NCBI GenBank assembly: GCA_023151335.1
Contig: JAKLJF010000193.1
Coordinates: 1-8,397 of the forward strand
Direction: 5' to 3'
From: Thermoanaerobaculia bacterium
GTDB lineage: Bacteria; Bacteroidota; Bacteroidia; Chitinophagales; Saprospiraceae
Length of the DNA: 8,397 nt
The notes under the pieces were generated by a model, which ran no database searches, was not told the origin of the DNA, and was given only the letters and a program-made list of their open reading frames with translations. The position numbers and the translations under genes are program-made. Shown piece by piece: positions 7,413 to 8,397 of the stretch; the stretch's first letter is position 1; each line of letters opens with the position of its first letter.

Positions 7413-7460
7413 GAGTGATTGAGTGATTGAGTGATGGAGTGATGGAGTGATTGAGTGATT
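7413..7460. repeat. Six-copy 8-bp tandem repeat (GAGTGATT/GAGTGATG)
   Basis: Six contiguous 8-bp units begin at 7413, 7421, 7429, 7437, 7445 and 7453. Units 1, 2, 5 and 6 are GAGTGATT, while units 3 and 4 are GAGTGATG. The array starts immediately upstream of the PAAR start codon (cat at 7410-7412) and fills nearly all of the 53-bp gap after the spike stop (7466-7468). In the sense of transcription the unit reads AATCACTC. It shows no inverted symmetry and no sequence similarity to the CTAAAC-type arrays elsewhere in the window. Confidence 0.95.
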
Positions 7461-7465
7461 GGGGG

Positions 7466-8397
7466 TTAGTTGATCATGACCATGGCGCCTTTTACGATGG
7501 TGGTGCCGCTGGCTTTCAGTTCAGCTGAAGCCGAGCCCTGGCCGGAGAAAGCGATCTTGGCCTTGGCCTGTATGTTCAGGCCTTCCAGGCTGACGTCGCC
7601 GCCGGAAGCGGCGGCGGCAATACCCGTAGCGGCCTGTAAATTGATCTTGCCGTTGGCCTTTATCGTAATATCCTTGGCACTGTTCATGGTAATGCCCGAG
7701 TTGGTCATTTCCATTTTGTTGCCGTTCTGGTCTTTGAGGGTGATCGATTTGTCCTTGTCGGACAGCACAAACTCGTTGCCGCCGGGGGTTTTTACAGTCA
7801 GCACTTTGTCTTCATCGTTAAATTCGATTTTCAGCTCGTTTTTAGTAACGATGGCCTTGAACTGGTTTTTGTTGTCCGGCGTGTAAGGCGGTTTGATTTT
7901 ACTGCTGTACAACATGCCGAGAATGACCGGAAAGCGGGGGTCGTCGTTTAAAAAGCCAAGCACGACTTCGTCGCCCACCTCGGGCAGGAAAAAGCTGCCT
8001 TTGCCGGAGGTGGCGTAGAAATGGGCCATGCGTGCCCAGATGCCGGCGCCTGCCGGGGCGATAACAGGCACGTCCACCTGGATGCGGAATTGTCCGTCGG
8101 GGTCGGCGTCAATTTTTTTCACCGTGCCGTTCTGCAAGCCGGATATTACGGGCAGCAATCCGCCGGCGGCCGGCGCACTGACGGCGCGTTGTTCGTAATA
8201 CCATTCCGGGGGCAGACCGAAACCTACCGTGGTTTGCCACAGGCCGCCGCGCACCGAATGCCGTACAGCGGTGATGAGCGCGTTGTCGTTGAACCGTTTG
8301 CCGAACCCCTTCATCTCGATCAGGGTATTCAGTTTGGGTTTGGCGTTGCCAAAAAAAGTGACGGTACCCTGCATGCCGCTCATGCGCTCGCGGAGCA
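7466..8397 (-). CDS. VgrG/Afp8-like central spike protein, 5' end beyond the window
   Basis: The frame is open from the right edge (LRER before the Met at 8383), and that Met lies inside a conserved stretch, so it is an internal residue and the N-terminal part is missing. Numbering from that Met, residues 1-64 look like the end of a gpD/gp27-like domain (MKGFGKRFN, RHSVRGGLWQTTVGFGLPPEWYYE). Residues 77-165 are a gp5-type OB fold (NGTVKKIDADPDGQFRIQV, GSFFLPEVGDEVVLGFLNDD, GMLYSSKIKPPY). Residues 170-305 are repetitive beta strands (NKMEMTNSGITM, AKDITIKANGKINLQAATG) typical of the spike needle, ending TTIVKGAMVMIN. In the family, a trimer forms the central hub and spike at the end of the inner tube, tipped by the PAAR protein encoded next. 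The needle ends without any additional C-terminal domain, so it is not an evolved effector VgrG. Afp8-like is preferred over classical T6SS VgrG because of the neighbouring genes. Confidence 0.93.
   Translation of the reverse strand, partial: LRERMSGMQGTVTFFGNAKPKLNTLIEMKGFGKRFNDNALITAVRHSVRGGLWQTTVGFGLPPEWYYEQRAVSAPAAGGLLPVISGLQNGTVKKIDADPDGQFRIQVDVPVIAPAGAGIWARMAHFYATSGKGSFFLPEVGDEVVLGFLNDDPRFPVILGMLYSSKIKPPYTPDNKNQFKAIVTKNELKIEFNDEDKVLTVKTPGGNEFVLSDKDKSITLKDQNGNKMEMTNSGITMNSAKDITIKANGKINLQAATGIAAAASGGDVSLEGLNIQAKAKIAFSGQGSASAELKASGTTIVKGAMVMIN

Noticed and set aside
8381..8383. ATG at 8383 as the start of the spike gene
   Set aside because: The open frame continues to the window edge (LRER) and this Met lies within a conserved gpD/gp27-like stretch, so it is internal and the gene is truncated by the window.
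1..8397. Ordinary myovirus prophage tail module
   Set aside because: The very large baseplate J-like protein with SERLRHKNRA, the gp25 of Afp type and the spike ending VKGAMVMIN fit injection-system families better. Without flanking genes, a phage origin cannot be fully excluded.

Overview
The window is a single minus-strand gene cluster from a contractile injection system: a phage-tail-like machine of the extracellular (eCIS; Afp/PVC/MAC/AlgoCIS-like) or T6SS subtype iii lineage. In transcription order, from the right edge to the left edge, it encodes: a VgrG/Afp8-like central spike (5' end cut by the window), a PAAR tip protein, a gp25-like wedge protein, a very large baseplate J-like wedge protein (Afp11-like), a 258-residue fibre- or adhesin-like protein, and a second baseplate J-like protein (Afp12-like; 3' end cut by the window). 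Sheath, tube, cap, tape-measure and AAA+ ATPase genes are not in the window and would be expected on either side.

The organism is most likely a member of the Bacteroidota with moderately high GC. Reasons are the style of the spike, gp25 and baseplate J proteins, A/T-rich start regions without a clear Shine-Dalgarno (AAACATAAAA, CACACAAATG, TTTAAAAAATG), and a fibre-like gene type I associate with that phylum. This is inferred from protein and sequence style, not from a marker gene, and the genus cannot be named.

Layout: 7466-8397 spike; 7413-7460 a six-copy 8-bp tandem repeat; 7113-7412 PAAR; 7067-7109 a five-copy CTAAAC-type repeat; 6634-7056 gp25-like; 2789-6619 baseplate J-like 1; 2712-2792 a nine-copy CTAAAC-type repeat; 1919-2695 fibre-like protein; 1-1915 baseplate J-like 2. 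The other junctions are very tight (3 nt between fibre-like and baseplate 2; 14 nt or a 2-nt overlap between gp25 and baseplate 1). No promoter or hairpin terminator is evident between genes, so the genes are probably co-transcribed.

How the parts work together (family knowledge): the spike trimer, capped by the PAAR cone, sits at the centre of the baseplate. The two baseplate J-like proteins form the wedges around it, and gp25 joins the wedges to the first sheath ring. The fibre-like protein sits between the two wedge genes and may be a baseplate-attached target-recognition or decoration component. The two most unusual aspects are this protein and the short tandem repeats that fill nearly all of every intergenic gap larger than about 15 nt.

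Plus-strand ORFs of up to 283 codons are antisense shadows of the minus-strand genes. No RNA genes, CRISPR arrays, insertion sequences or stand-alone effector genes were seen.
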